From positions 1 to 56,711 of the forward strand of contig JAGVXO010000009.1 in NCBI GenBank assembly GCA_018303755.1: DNA of 56,711 nt. The letters are read 5' to 3'. Under the pieces are notes generated by a model that saw only the letters and a program-made list of their open reading frames with translations, ran no database searches and was not told the DNA's origin. Position 1 is the stretch's first letter. Each line of letters starts with the position of its first letter. This DNA is from Candidatus Pacearchaeota archaeon. Lineage in GTDB: Archaea; Nanobdellota; Nanobdellia; Pacearchaeales; GW2011-AR1. A program made the translations under genes and the position numbers. This document shows positions 1-8,038 of this stretch, in pieces.

Positions 1-207
1 GTTTCCCGCATCATCACTTATAATAATCGGTGTTGGTATTGTAAAATCAACAATTTCATTTCCAGTGTTTGTAATAACAAAAGATTTTGACAAATTTCCA
101 TTTGTGAATGTTACTGTTCCAGGGCTGACTGTAAAACTTGTTGCAGCACTTGCAAATCCTGATAGAATTATCATCAATGCAATCATTGAGATTAATTTTG
201 TTTTCAT
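1..207 (-). CDS. Secreted/surface protein N-terminus (partial, runs off window start)
   Basis: Minus-strand frame MKTKLISMIALMIILSGFASAATSFTVSPGTVTFTNGNLSKSFVITNTGNEI...; signal peptide then beta-rich segment. Confidence 0.7.
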   Translation of the reverse strand, partial: MKTKLISMIALMIILSGFASAATSFTVSPGTVTFTNGNLSKSFVITNTGNEIVDFTIPTPIIISDDAGN

Positions 208-362
208 TTTGTTGTAATTTAGGAGTTACACCCCTTTATAAACTTTTCGTTTATTTTTGTTTTGCATCATCTTTTATTATTTTATTGAAGTCATATGTTC
301 AATTTTATTCGACAATAAAGTTTATAATCTTGCGCATATTAATAAAATCGTCTATAAACCAA

Positions 363-746
363 ATGAAATCGCGCGAAAATCTTTATAGTGCATGGGCTAT
401 TCTAATAGGTGTTATTCTCGCGATTATTATTGGAATTTTTCAGATTGCGCTTGTTTCATACTATTCGTGGATATATTTTGTCCTTGCTTTTCTTGGAATA
501 ATCGTCGGGCTTGCAAGTGTCAATGATGACTACCGCGATGCAATAATTTTCCTTATGGCTACTGTTTCTGTTGTAATAGTAAGTTCAATCGGGCAGGAAA
601 GATTATTATTCATAGGCGATGTAGGGAGATTTATGGTTACGATTCTCAATGCACTTCTCACAATGTTCATTCCTGCAACAATAATCGTTGCTGCAACAAT
701 AATCGTTGCGCTGAAAACAGTTTTCTCTGTGACGAGCGTGAAATAA
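363..746 (+). CDS. Small multi-pass membrane protein
   Basis: C-terminal part of ORF 138..746 from internal Met MKSRENLYSAWAILIGV; several hydrophobic helices; region upstream overlaps the divergent secreted-protein gene. Confidence 0.6.
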   Translation: MKSRENLYSAWAILIGVILAIIIGIFQIALVSYYSWIYFVLAFLGIIVGLASVNDDYRDAIIFLMATVSVVIVSSIGQERLLFIGDVGRFMVTILNALLTMFIPATIIVAATIIVALKTVFSVTSVK

Positions 747-796
747 CTTGAAAAAACTGTTTTTAAATTATTAGAATAAGAGAGAATATACACTTC

Positions 797-1348
797 TTAT
801 TTTCTATATTCTCTGTTTGGTCCTGCAAATTTTGCACAGCATTCTTCTAATTTTGTTGGAGTTAATTCTGAAACTGCTTTATAACCTATTTTATCAGAAT
901 ATGGGTTAGAATCTATTGAGCCATAATATAAACTTAATTTAATTGATTGCAGAGTAATAGTATCTGATATTTCATTTGCCCAAGCATCAAAAATACTATG
1001 TCCAGGCTCCCAATACTTAAAAGATTCTATAGAAGGATATTGCAAAAATGCACTAAACCTTTTAGAGTATTCTTGTTGTCCTAAAATTCTAATTGCCTCT
1101 GAATAATTTTCAACAGTTAATCTGTCCGAGGGTGTTATAGGACTTAATTTTCCAACTTCCCATGCACCTTCAAACATAGGCTCTTCTTCATTACCAAGTT
1201 CTATACTTCTTTTTGCTCCCACAACTACCGGAAACTTCCATTCTTCATCAAAAAGATTTCTTAAATATGCTTCAAATTCTTTAATATCTTTAAAGTGTTT
1301 TGAATGTTCTCTTCTTAAATCAAATAATTCTTGTTCTCCTACAACCAT
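797..1348 (-). CDS. Hypothetical protein (183 aa)
   Basis: Intact ORF, normal composition, no recognised family. Confidence 0.6.
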   Translation of the reverse strand: MVVGEQELFDLRREHSKHFKDIKEFEAYLRNLFDEEWKFPVVVGAKRSIELGNEEEPMFEGAWEVGKLSPITPSDRLTVENYSEAIRILGQQEYSKRFSAFLQYPSIESFKYWEPGHSIFDAWANEISDTITLQSIKLSLYYGSIDSNPYSDKIGYKAVSELTPTKLEECCAKFAGPNREYRK

Positions 1349-1420
1349 AATTAATAATTAGATTAAGAGTTTATTAGGTTTATTGTGATGAAAAGATATT
1401 AAATATTTTAATTATTAAAG

Positions 1421-1666
1421 ATTAAAAGAATAAACCTTCAATGAAAAGATATTAAATAATGGAAAAGAATGGTTGGTTGTTAGCAAAATAAACTCGCTCG
1501 CCATTCGGGCTCGCCTTATTTTGGTTCGCTCTGCTCACTTATCTAATTCTGCAAATCTCTAATTCATTTATACTTTGGTTCTTCAGATGATTTTAATTAA
1601 AAGAATAAAACTTCAATTAAAAGATGTTAAATAAGGAAAAGTTATGGGGTGTTAGAAAAATAGTTC
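1421..1666 (-). repeat. Dispersed intergenic repeat copy A (plus extra partial 5' module)
   Basis: ggttcgctctgctcacttatctaattctgcaaatctctaattcatttatactttggttctt ... aaataaggaaaagttatggggtgttagaaaaat. Confidence 0.7.
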
Positions 1667-1700
1667 CTTATATTAAATTAAAATTAACTTATGAAGAAGA

Positions 1701-2093
1701 TTAATACATCTCGGTTCTTCTTGACTCATCCATTGCAGGCACTGGATTTTCTGGTATTGTTATCTCTGCAAATGAAGGTGTTGCAATTATAATATTTTCT
1801 CCAAAGCCAGTTATATTGCCCTCAAGCGCCTCTGTAGTTTTCTTTATTTTTGAAACAGCTCTTTTAAGCTCGATTATGTCTTTTTTTCTCAATGCCTGTA
1901 TATCTATAATAGCTATAGTATATCCCTCTCTTAGCGCATTAAGTATCTCATTTACATCTTCAAATTTTCTTAGAACAAAAGGCCTTACGCCGACTTTCAT
2001 CCTTTTTTCTTCTTGTCCAACATCAACTTCAAAATAGTCGCTTCCTTCAGAAGAATTTCCTCCCACCAATTTTTTTAATTTATCGAACACCAT
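1701..2093 (-). CDS. sepF: SepF-like cell division protein (DUF552)
   Basis: KVGVRPFVLRKFEDVNEILNALREGYTIAIIDIQALRKKDIIELKRAVSKIK...FGENIIIATPSFAEI matches archaeal SepF pattern. Confidence 0.8.
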   Translation of the reverse strand: MVFDKLKKLVGGNSSEGSDYFEVDVGQEEKRMKVGVRPFVLRKFEDVNEILNALREGYTIAIIDIQALRKKDIIELKRAVSKIKKTTEALEGNITGFGENIIIATPSFAEITIPENPVPAMDESRRTEMY

Positions 2094-2132
2094 ATTAAAT
2101 TTAAATTCGGCTGGTTTATAAAGATTTCTATA

Positions 2133-2462
2133 TTACTTTATTTTTTCCATTATTTCGCCCCTAATTCTTTCAATTTCCTCCCTTATTTCAAGCTCGTGCT
2201 TTTCAACTGTCTTTAATTTTATCCCAACGAGTTTAAGCCTTTCTTCAAGCTCTTTTTTAAGCGTTTCCTTGTCTGATTTTATCATTATCTGCCCTAAAAC
2301 GCGAAAAACCTCTCCCTTTGCCTTACCCAGCTCTTCAAGTGCGGTTTTTGATTCGCTTTCATCAATCTGAAGCGCCTGCTTTTGCATTGCAATTCCCTGA
2401 AAATTCTGTTCAAGAATCTGCAATTCCTGCATTTTCTCATTGGTTTCTTTGTCTATTTGCAT
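2133..2462 (-). CDS. pfdB: Prefoldin subunit beta
   Basis: Two coiled coils with hairpin GEVFRVLGQIMIKSDKETLKKELEERL typical of beta prefoldin. Confidence 0.85.
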   Translation of the reverse strand: MQIDKETNEKMQELQILEQNFQGIAMQKQALQIDESESKTALEELGKAKGEVFRVLGQIMIKSDKETLKKELEERLKLVGIKLKTVEKHELEIREEIERIRGEIMEKIK

Positions 2463-2467
2463 TTTGC

Positions 2468-2605
2468 TCAGTCAGTTTTTATTTTTGCTACAGCGCTTCT
2501 TGGCTTGTAGAATATTTTTGAATTGCAGAAAGGGCATGTAAATCTCTTGTCAAGTTTTTTCGATGAGATTTTTTTCCCACATTTGAAACATTTGTATTCT
2601 GCCAT
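2468..2605 (-). CDS. rpoP: DNA-directed RNA polymerase subunit P (Rpo12), 45 aa
   Basis: Not in ORF track; MAEYKCFKCGKKISSKKLDKRFTCPFCNSKIFYKPRSAVAKIKTD, zinc ribbon. Confidence 0.85.
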   Translation of the reverse strand: MAEYKCFKCGKKISSKKLDKRFTCPFCNSKIFYKPRSAVAKIKTD

Positions 2606-2649
2606 ATTTTTATAAAATTGTTATTTATATTTAAAGGTTTGCTATTTAA

Positions 2650-2865
2650 TTATTCAAGATAGTAAGCTCCGCCTGCAAATGTTTTCCCGCATTTTTTGCA
2701 CTGCCATATTCCTGCATATTTTCTTTTTGCAGTAAGATTACTGCAGAAAGGGCATTTTTGTTTTTTTCTCTGCTTTGATTCAACAGCGACGAATTTTGCT
2801 CTTACATTAGTGCCATAGCCTGCTCCGAACTTTCCACTTGCTTTTACTTTTTTTGTTCGCACCAT
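2650..2865 (-). CDS. rpl37ae: Ribosomal protein L37Ae (eL43)
   Basis: VRTKKVKASGKFGAGYGTNVRAKFVAVE...CPFCSN...GIWQCKKCGKTFAGGAY. Confidence 0.93.
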   Translation of the reverse strand: MVRTKKVKASGKFGAGYGTNVRAKFVAVESKQRKKQKCPFCSNLTAKRKYAGIWQCKKCGKTFAGGAYYLE

Positions 2866-3099
2866 TTGGTTTGTTGCTTTAAATTTTGTTTAATTCTGCT
2901 ATTGTATCAAAAAGATAGTTTTAAAATGTTTTGATATGGGGTTGCGCCCGAGCAATTGCACGAGCTAAAGGGGTTTATACAACGAGTGCAATCGCGAGTA
3001 GCAGGCGCGCTTGATAATTTAATTAATATCAAAAAAGAAAAAGGCAAATTGAAAAAATGTGAAATAAGGCAAAGCTATGGGATATTTAAAGAAGTGAAT

Positions 3100-3275
3100 T
3101 AGTGCACTATGTGCTTGTTTTATTCTGCAAAATTGTTAACCCTTGATACATTAGCTATTCTGCTTTTTAATTGATACTCTTTAAGATATGCTAAAGATTA
3201 AAATAAAAATAATAAAATTCCAATAAAAAAATATTGAATAAGGGAAAAGAATGGCGTGTTAGAAAAATTAAAAAG
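3100..3275 (-). repeat. Dispersed intergenic repeat copy B (diverged)
   Basis: gttttattctgcaaaat... and ccaataaaaaaatattgaataagggaaaagaatggcgtgttagaaaaatt. Confidence 0.45.
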
Positions 3276-3287
3276 TATTTTCAACAT

Positions 3288-4004
3288 TTATTTCTTCTTC
3301 GCTATTTCTTTCTTCCCAGCTTCCTTTTTAGGCACTTCTTTCTTTGCTTCTTTCCCAGCTTCTTTTTTCGGCTCTTCTTTCTTTGCTTCTTCTGCTCCTG
3401 CTTCGGTTTTCTGTGTTTCTTTAGCTTCTTCCTGCGCTTTAATTGCCTGCGCAGCTGCCTGCTGTTTTAACTGAAGTGATTTGAAATAATCATCCAGTTC
3501 TTTCTTTTTCTCATCAGAAACTTCTGTTTTTTCTGAGATTATCTCTTTATCATATTTTCCTGCATCAATTTCTTTCTCCACTTCTGCAGGCGATTTGCTT
3601 TCAACAAGCACTCCTAAACTGACACAGCTTCCTACAATTGTTTTTACAGCACTTTTAAGAGTTTTTTCAAGCATTTCAGGCTTTTTTATTTTTGCAATTG
3701 AGATAATTCTTTCAATTGCAATATTCCCAGCGCAATTATTTTTATGGTCTCCGCTTCCTTTTTCTGCTCCAATTTCTTTTTTTATAAGTTCTGGTACAGG
3801 AGGAGATTTTACAGTAATTTTAAAATTTTTTGTTGAAGTATTAATATCAAGCTCAACAGGGACTTTTATTCCTTTGAATCCTTCTGTTGCTTTATTCACC
3901 TCAGAAATTACTTTTCCTATGTTTATTCCAAGCGGGCCGAGCTTTTGTGCAAGTGTCGGTCCAGGCACCATGCTTCCACCTTCAACAAGAAGTCCGACTA
4001 TCAT
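3288..4004 (-). CDS. rpl11: Ribosomal protein L11 (uL11) with charged C-terminal extension
   Basis: VEGGSMVPGPTLAQKLGPLGINIGKVISEVNKAT...GFKGIKVPVELD; Lys/Glu/Ala-rich tail. Confidence 0.93.
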   Translation of the reverse strand: MIVGLLVEGGSMVPGPTLAQKLGPLGINIGKVISEVNKATEGFKGIKVPVELDINTSTKNFKITVKSPPVPELIKKEIGAEKGSGDHKNNCAGNIAIERIISIAKIKKPEMLEKTLKSAVKTIVGSCVSLGVLVESKSPAEVEKEIDAGKYDKEIISEKTEVSDEKKKELDDYFKSLQLKQQAAAQAIKAQEEAKETQKTEAGAEEAKKEEPKKEAGKEAKKEVPKKEAGKKEIAKKK

Positions 4005-4462
4005 TCCTCCACCTCTGTTTTATCAGTGCTTCTTCTTATCACCTTAACATTTTCAAGCTTGATTGTAACAGGTATTTGAACCACTGCTCCAAGCAAACTT
4101 ACAACAACTTCACCTTTCTGCATATCAACCCTTATCACTCTTGCCTTTTCTTTTTTAAAGGGATCTGATAATATTTCTACAATATCCTCTTTTTCTATAT
4201 TCATGACAGTTATATTCGGCTCAACCATATTTTTTACTTCATCATATTCTATTGTCTTGCCTATAATTCCTTTGACATATGGAAGTCCGAAACATGCCTC
4301 TTCTGCACTCTCTCTGTTTTCTGATTCAAGAATAATATAGCCCCTTAATCCAAGCGGTTTTGCAACAGAATAAACATTTAACTCTTTTTTAGGCATATGC
4401 TCTGCTATCATATCCATTACTTTTTCTTCTTTGTTTGTTGTTACTTTTATTACAAAAATCAT
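4001..4462 (-). CDS. spt5: Transcription elongation factor Spt5 (NusG N-terminal + KOW)
   Basis: MIFVIKVTTNKEEKVMDMIAEHM...GLPYVKGIIGKTIEYDEV...DIVEILSDPFKKEKARVIRVDMQKGEVVVSLLGA; internal Met preferred. Confidence 0.9.
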   Translation of the reverse strand: MIFVIKVTTNKEEKVMDMIAEHMPKKELNVYSVAKPLGLRGYIILESENRESAEEACFGLPYVKGIIGKTIEYDEVKNMVEPNITVMNIEKEDIVEILSDPFKKEKARVIRVDMQKGEVVVSLLGAVVQIPVTIKLENVKVIRRSTDKTEVEE

Positions 4463-4502
4463 TTTTCCAAAGCACAAGGATTGTTTATTAATCTTTCTGT
4501 TA

Positions 4503-4676
4503 TTATCCCAGCGCAAGCTTCATCAAAATTGCTATTGCAAATCCTATCAGCCCGATTATCATTATTCCTATTGCAGATACTTTTGCAACCATCATAAACT
4601 CTTCTTTTGAAGGTTTTCTAAGCACATGCCATACTCTTACACACTTTTTGACAAAGTTTCTGATTCCAAGGTCCAT
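4503..4676 (-). CDS. secE: Preprotein translocase subunit SecE (57 aa)
   Basis: Not in ORF track; MDLGIRNFVKKCVRVWHVLRKPSKEEFMMVAKVSAIGIMIIGLIGFAIAILMKLALG, upstream of Spt5-L11 as usual in archaea. Confidence 0.88.
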   Translation of the reverse strand: MDLGIRNFVKKCVRVWHVLRKPSKEEFMMVAKVSAIGIMIIGLIGFAIAILMKLALG

Positions 4677-4794
4677 GGGTTTAAAAGAATTAAAGTGTAT
4701 TTAAAGTTTGTTCTCAATACATTGCAGGGCATCAGGGAGGCTATTAAGATATTATAATCTAAATTTTTGAAAATTGACTTAACCAATTTAATAT

Positions 4795-4920
4795 TAATAA
4801 TCAATGTTTTATTTTTGTCTAATAATCACTTATCGGATATAGATTCCAATGTATAAATCGGATTAAGGATTTGCAGAATAAAAAAAGGCGAGCGAGGCGA
4901 ATCCGAGCGAGCCAATATCT
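4795..4920 (+). repeat. Dispersed intergenic repeat copy C
   Basis: ccaatgtataaatcggattaaggatttgcagaataaaaaaaggcgagcgaggcgaatccgagcgagcc. Confidence 0.65.
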
Positions 4921-4984
4921 TCTTAATCCAATAATCTCAGGCATCAGCGAAATATTTATATAATCCCAGAATATATAATTCACT

Positions 4985-6172
4985 ATGGTTAAGAAATGGC
5001 TTTCAGAAGTGTTTAATCAAAAAATTATCTATTTAGATAATGGCGCAACCACAAGAGTTGATGAAGAAGTTGTAAAAGCAATGCTCCCTTATTTTTCAAA
5101 AGAATACGGTAATGCTTCTTCTACACATGCCCTTGGCAGAGAAGCAAAAAATGCGCTTGAGAACTCAAGAAAAATTATTGCAAATTCAATAAATGCCAGC
5201 AGAGAAGAAATATTCTTTACATCAGGTGGCACAGAATCAAATAATCTTGCAATAAAAGGAATTGCATTTGCAAATAAACAAAGAGGAAACCATATTATTA
5301 CAACAAAAATTGAGCATAAATGCGTCCTCAATGCCTGCAAATGGCTTGAAGAAAATGGATTTAAAATAACTTATCTAAATGTAGACAGCAAGGGATTTAT
5401 AGATTTAAAAGAGCTTGAGAAATCAATAACTGAAAAAACAATTCTTATTTCAGTTATTCATGGTAATAATGAAATAGGCACAATACAGGATTTGGAATCA
5501 ATTGGAAAAATATGTGCAAGGCACGAAGTTTATTTTCATACAGATGCCTGCCAAAGTCATACGAAAACAGAGCTTGATGCAAAGAAATTCAATCTTTCTC
5601 TTGTTACACTTAATTCTCATAAAATTCACGGCCCAAAAGGTGTTGGTGCATTATACATAAGAAAAGGAGTTAATATTCTTCCTTGGCAGCACGGAGGAGG
5701 GCAGGAATCAGGAATTCGTTCAGGAACAGAAAATGTTGCAGGAATTGTCGGATTTGCAAAAGCAGTTCAGCTTGCAAATGATAAAAAACATAGAAAGCAT
5801 ATGGAAAAACTAAGGGACAAGCTTATTGAAAACATTTTAAAAATTTCAGGAGTAAAATTAAATGGAGCATCAGGAAACAGGAGATTATGCAACAATGCGA
5901 ATTTTTCATTTAAAGGAGTTGAAGGAGAGGCAATAGGAGGCTATTTAGACCAAAAAGGAATTTGCAGTTCAACAGGAAGCGCATGTTCTGAAAGAAACCT
6001 TGCTCCAAGTTATGTTTTGACAGCAATAGGGCTTACTCATCAGGAAGCGAATGGCAGTTTAAGATTGACTTTAAGCAGATTCACAACAGATGAAGAAATT
6101 GAATATGCACTTAAAGTGCTTCCGGGGATAATTTCAAAATTACGCCTTATATCGCCATTCGGAGCTGTTTAA
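4985..6172 (+). CDS. iscS: Cysteine desulfurase (IscS/NifS)
   Basis: YLDNGATTRVDEEV...FTSGGTESNNLAIKG...HTDACQ...NSHKIHGPKGVGALY...CSSTGSACSE. Confidence 0.95.
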   Translation: MVKKWLSEVFNQKIIYLDNGATTRVDEEVVKAMLPYFSKEYGNASSTHALGREAKNALENSRKIIANSINASREEIFFTSGGTESNNLAIKGIAFANKQRGNHIITTKIEHKCVLNACKWLEENGFKITYLNVDSKGFIDLKELEKSITEKTILISVIHGNNEIGTIQDLESIGKICARHEVYFHTDACQSHTKTELDAKKFNLSLVTLNSHKIHGPKGVGALYIRKGVNILPWQHGGGQESGIRSGTENVAGIVGFAKAVQLANDKKHRKHMEKLRDKLIENILKISGVKLNGASGNRRLCNNANFSFKGVEGEAIGGYLDQKGICSSTGSACSERNLAPSYVLTAIGLTHQEANGSLRLTLSRFTTDEEIEYALKVLPGIISKLRLISPFGAV

Positions 6173-6202
6173 TTAAAAACCCTTAAATTATCTTCAATAA
6201 AA

Positions 6203-7654
6203 ATGTACAATAAAAAAACTTTTCAGATATTCAATAACCCTAAATTTTCAGGAGAAATAAAAAACGCAGATGCAGTTGGGCAGGTGGGAAATATGCGCTG
6301 TGGAGACGTTATGAAGATATTTTTGAAAGTTGATAAAAAAACAAAAAAGATTAAAGATATAAAATTTCAAACCTATGGGTGTTTACCCCCACAAGAAAAA
6401 GTGAATCTAAGGGGAAAATGGAAAGAAATATCTAATTTATCTGAATCAGAAAATGTTCTCAATGGCAATGGAAATGAAACCACAATAAAAAAGATATTCA
6501 AAAGAGATTATCATGGAGATTTATTAAAATTTATCCCTTTTGTTTCTCCGTATAATGCTTTTTATGTAACACCAGAACATCCTATTTTATGTATAAAAAG
6601 AAAACGTATTAAAAAAACAAAGAAAGCATACTCAAAAAGTGCTTGGCTTATGGTCAACCATGATGAATTAATGTCTACTAAACCTGATTATACAGAAGCA
6701 GGAAATTTAGAAACTGGAGATTATTTAGTATTTTCATATAATAAAAAAGTTATAAACAAAAAAGAATATACCAACTCGTTTTTAAGGCTAATAGGCTATT
6801 ACTTATCAGAGGGCTACGTAAGTGCTAAGGGTGGTGCAATTGGTTTTGCGTTTAATAAAAAAGAAAAAGAATATATTGAAGAGGTTAAAAAGTTAATTGA
6901 AGATGTTGTATTAAAAGAAGCTAAATCAAGAGTAAGAGCCAATGTTGAAGAAGTCTATGTTAATTCACGTGAGTTTGTCAGAAAAATATTAAAAGAGGCA
7001 GGGAAACTGGCTACAAAAAAAAGATTATCAAAGGAAATTATGTTACTCCCCCCAAAAAGACAATTAGAGATTATTGAAACTTATTTAAATGGAGATGGAG
7101 ATCTTTATTTTAGAAGAAAAGGCAACACGGCAACGTATCGCCTTGCTACTTCATCAGAAAGCTTAGCAATACAACTTCAAGAGATTTTAGCAAGAAATAA
7201 AATTTTTGCCTCAATTCGTAAACGAATACAAAAAGAGAGTAATATTGGTGGTAGAATTATTAGGGGAGGTCAAGAGTTGTTTATCGTCTCATACAAAAAA
7301 GATAGAAAGCATAAATTTGTACACCCAACAAGAAACTATTTTTTAGTTCCAATTAAAAAAATAGAAAAAGAAAAATATGGAGGAAAGGTTTATAATTTTG
7401 AGGTTTCATCTGAACCCAATTCTTATCTTGTTAGAGGATTCGTTGTGCATAATTGCATCGCCGCGATAACAGCATCTGAGATTATGTGCAAGCTCGCAAA
7501 AGGAAAAACTTTAGAGCAGGCAATGAAAATAAACCCAGAAGATATTGTTAAAAAGTTGGGTGAAGTGCCTGAAATTAAATTTCATTGTTCAATACTCGGC
7601 ACGCAGGCATTAAGAAAGGCGATTGAGAATTATAAAGAGAAAGTGAAAGATTAA
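6203..7654 (+). CDS. iscU: Fe-S scaffold protein IscU/NifU-N interrupted by an intein
   Basis: Exteins NPKFSGEIKNADAVGQVGNMRCGDVMKIF...FQTYG + CIAAITASEIMCKLAKGKTLEQA...KFHCSILGTQALRKAI form a ~125-aa IscU; follows iscS. Confidence 0.92.
   Translation: MYNKKTFQIFNNPKFSGEIKNADAVGQVGNMRCGDVMKIFLKVDKKTKKIKDIKFQTYGCLPPQEKVNLRGKWKEISNLSESENVLNGNGNETTIKKIFKRDYHGDLLKFIPFVSPYNAFYVTPEHPILCIKRKRIKKTKKAYSKSAWLMVNHDELMSTKPDYTEAGNLETGDYLVFSYNKKVINKKEYTNSFLRLIGYYLSEGYVSAKGGAIGFAFNKKEKEYIEEVKKLIEDVVLKEAKSRVRANVEEVYVNSREFVRKILKEAGKLATKKRLSKEIMLLPPKRQLEIIETYLNGDGDLYFRRKGNTATYRLATSSESLAIQLQEILARNKIFASIRKRIQKESNIGGRIIRGGQELFIVSYKKDRKHKFVHPTRNYFLVPIKKIEKEKYGGKVYNFEVSSEPNSYLVRGFVVHNCIAAITASEIMCKLAKGKTLEQAMKINPEDIVKKLGEVPEIKFHCSILGTQALRKAIENYKEKVKD
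6380..7453 (+). mobile_element. Intein (358 aa) with LAGLIDADG-type homing endonuclease, in IscU
   Basis: Starts Cys (CLPPQEKV), block-B-like NAFYVTPEHPILC, two dodecapeptide-like motifs LRLIGYYLSEGYV and IIETYLNGDGDLYF, ends YLVRGFVVHN followed by Cys+1. Confidence 0.92.
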
Positions 7655-7659
7655 GTAAA

Positions 7660-7825
7660 TAATTGGCTCGCTCCGCTCGCTTATCTATTTTTTTAAATCC
7701 CTAATCCACTTGGCATTTTGATTTTTATGCTTTTAATTGGTATTAAGAATAAACTAAAAAGGGAAATAAAAAGTTATTGAATAAGGGAAAAGTTATTGAA
7801 TAAGGGAAAAGTTATTGAAAGATAT
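7660..7825 (-). repeat. Dispersed intergenic repeat copy D with internal ~2.5 x 19-nt tandem
   Basis: ggctcgctccgctcgcttatct...; aagttattgaataagggaa repeated from 7771. Confidence 0.6.
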
Positions 7826-7867
7826 TAATAAAAAAGAAGAAAAAGAAAAGAATTATTGGGCTAAAAC

Positions 7868-8035
7868 TTAGTCCTGTATTCTTATTTGTTCTGCCATCCA
7901 TGCAAACATTAAAGCAATTCCGCCTAATGTTGCTGTTGTTCCTAGCCCTAAATTGTTATACCAAGAAACAAAGCAAAAAATGGCCCAAATTATTGCCCAA
8001 AAATAAGAATTGTAAATAAATGTCTTTTTTTTCAT
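7868..8035 (-). CDS. Small membrane protein (55 aa)
   Basis: MKKKTFIYNSYFWAIIWAIFCFVSWYNNLGLGTTATLGGIALMFAWMAEQIRIQD; two TM segments; just downstream of GHKL ATPase gene. Confidence 0.55.
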   Translation of the reverse strand: MKKKTFIYNSYFWAIIWAIFCFVSWYNNLGLGTTATLGGIALMFAWMAEQIRIQD

Positions 8036-8038
8036 TTT

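Noticed and set aside
2935-3010. GC-rich segment with ATTGCAC/GTGCAAT inverted repeat
   Set aside because: Short imperfect symmetry, probably a decayed dispersed-repeat module; no independent support
3256-3474. Plus-strand ORFs antisense to L11 (and many similar antisense ORFs over L3-SecY, FtsZ, L10, AMP phosphorylase)
   Set aside because: Shadow ORFs opposite strongly coding genes, low-complexity F/S-rich translations
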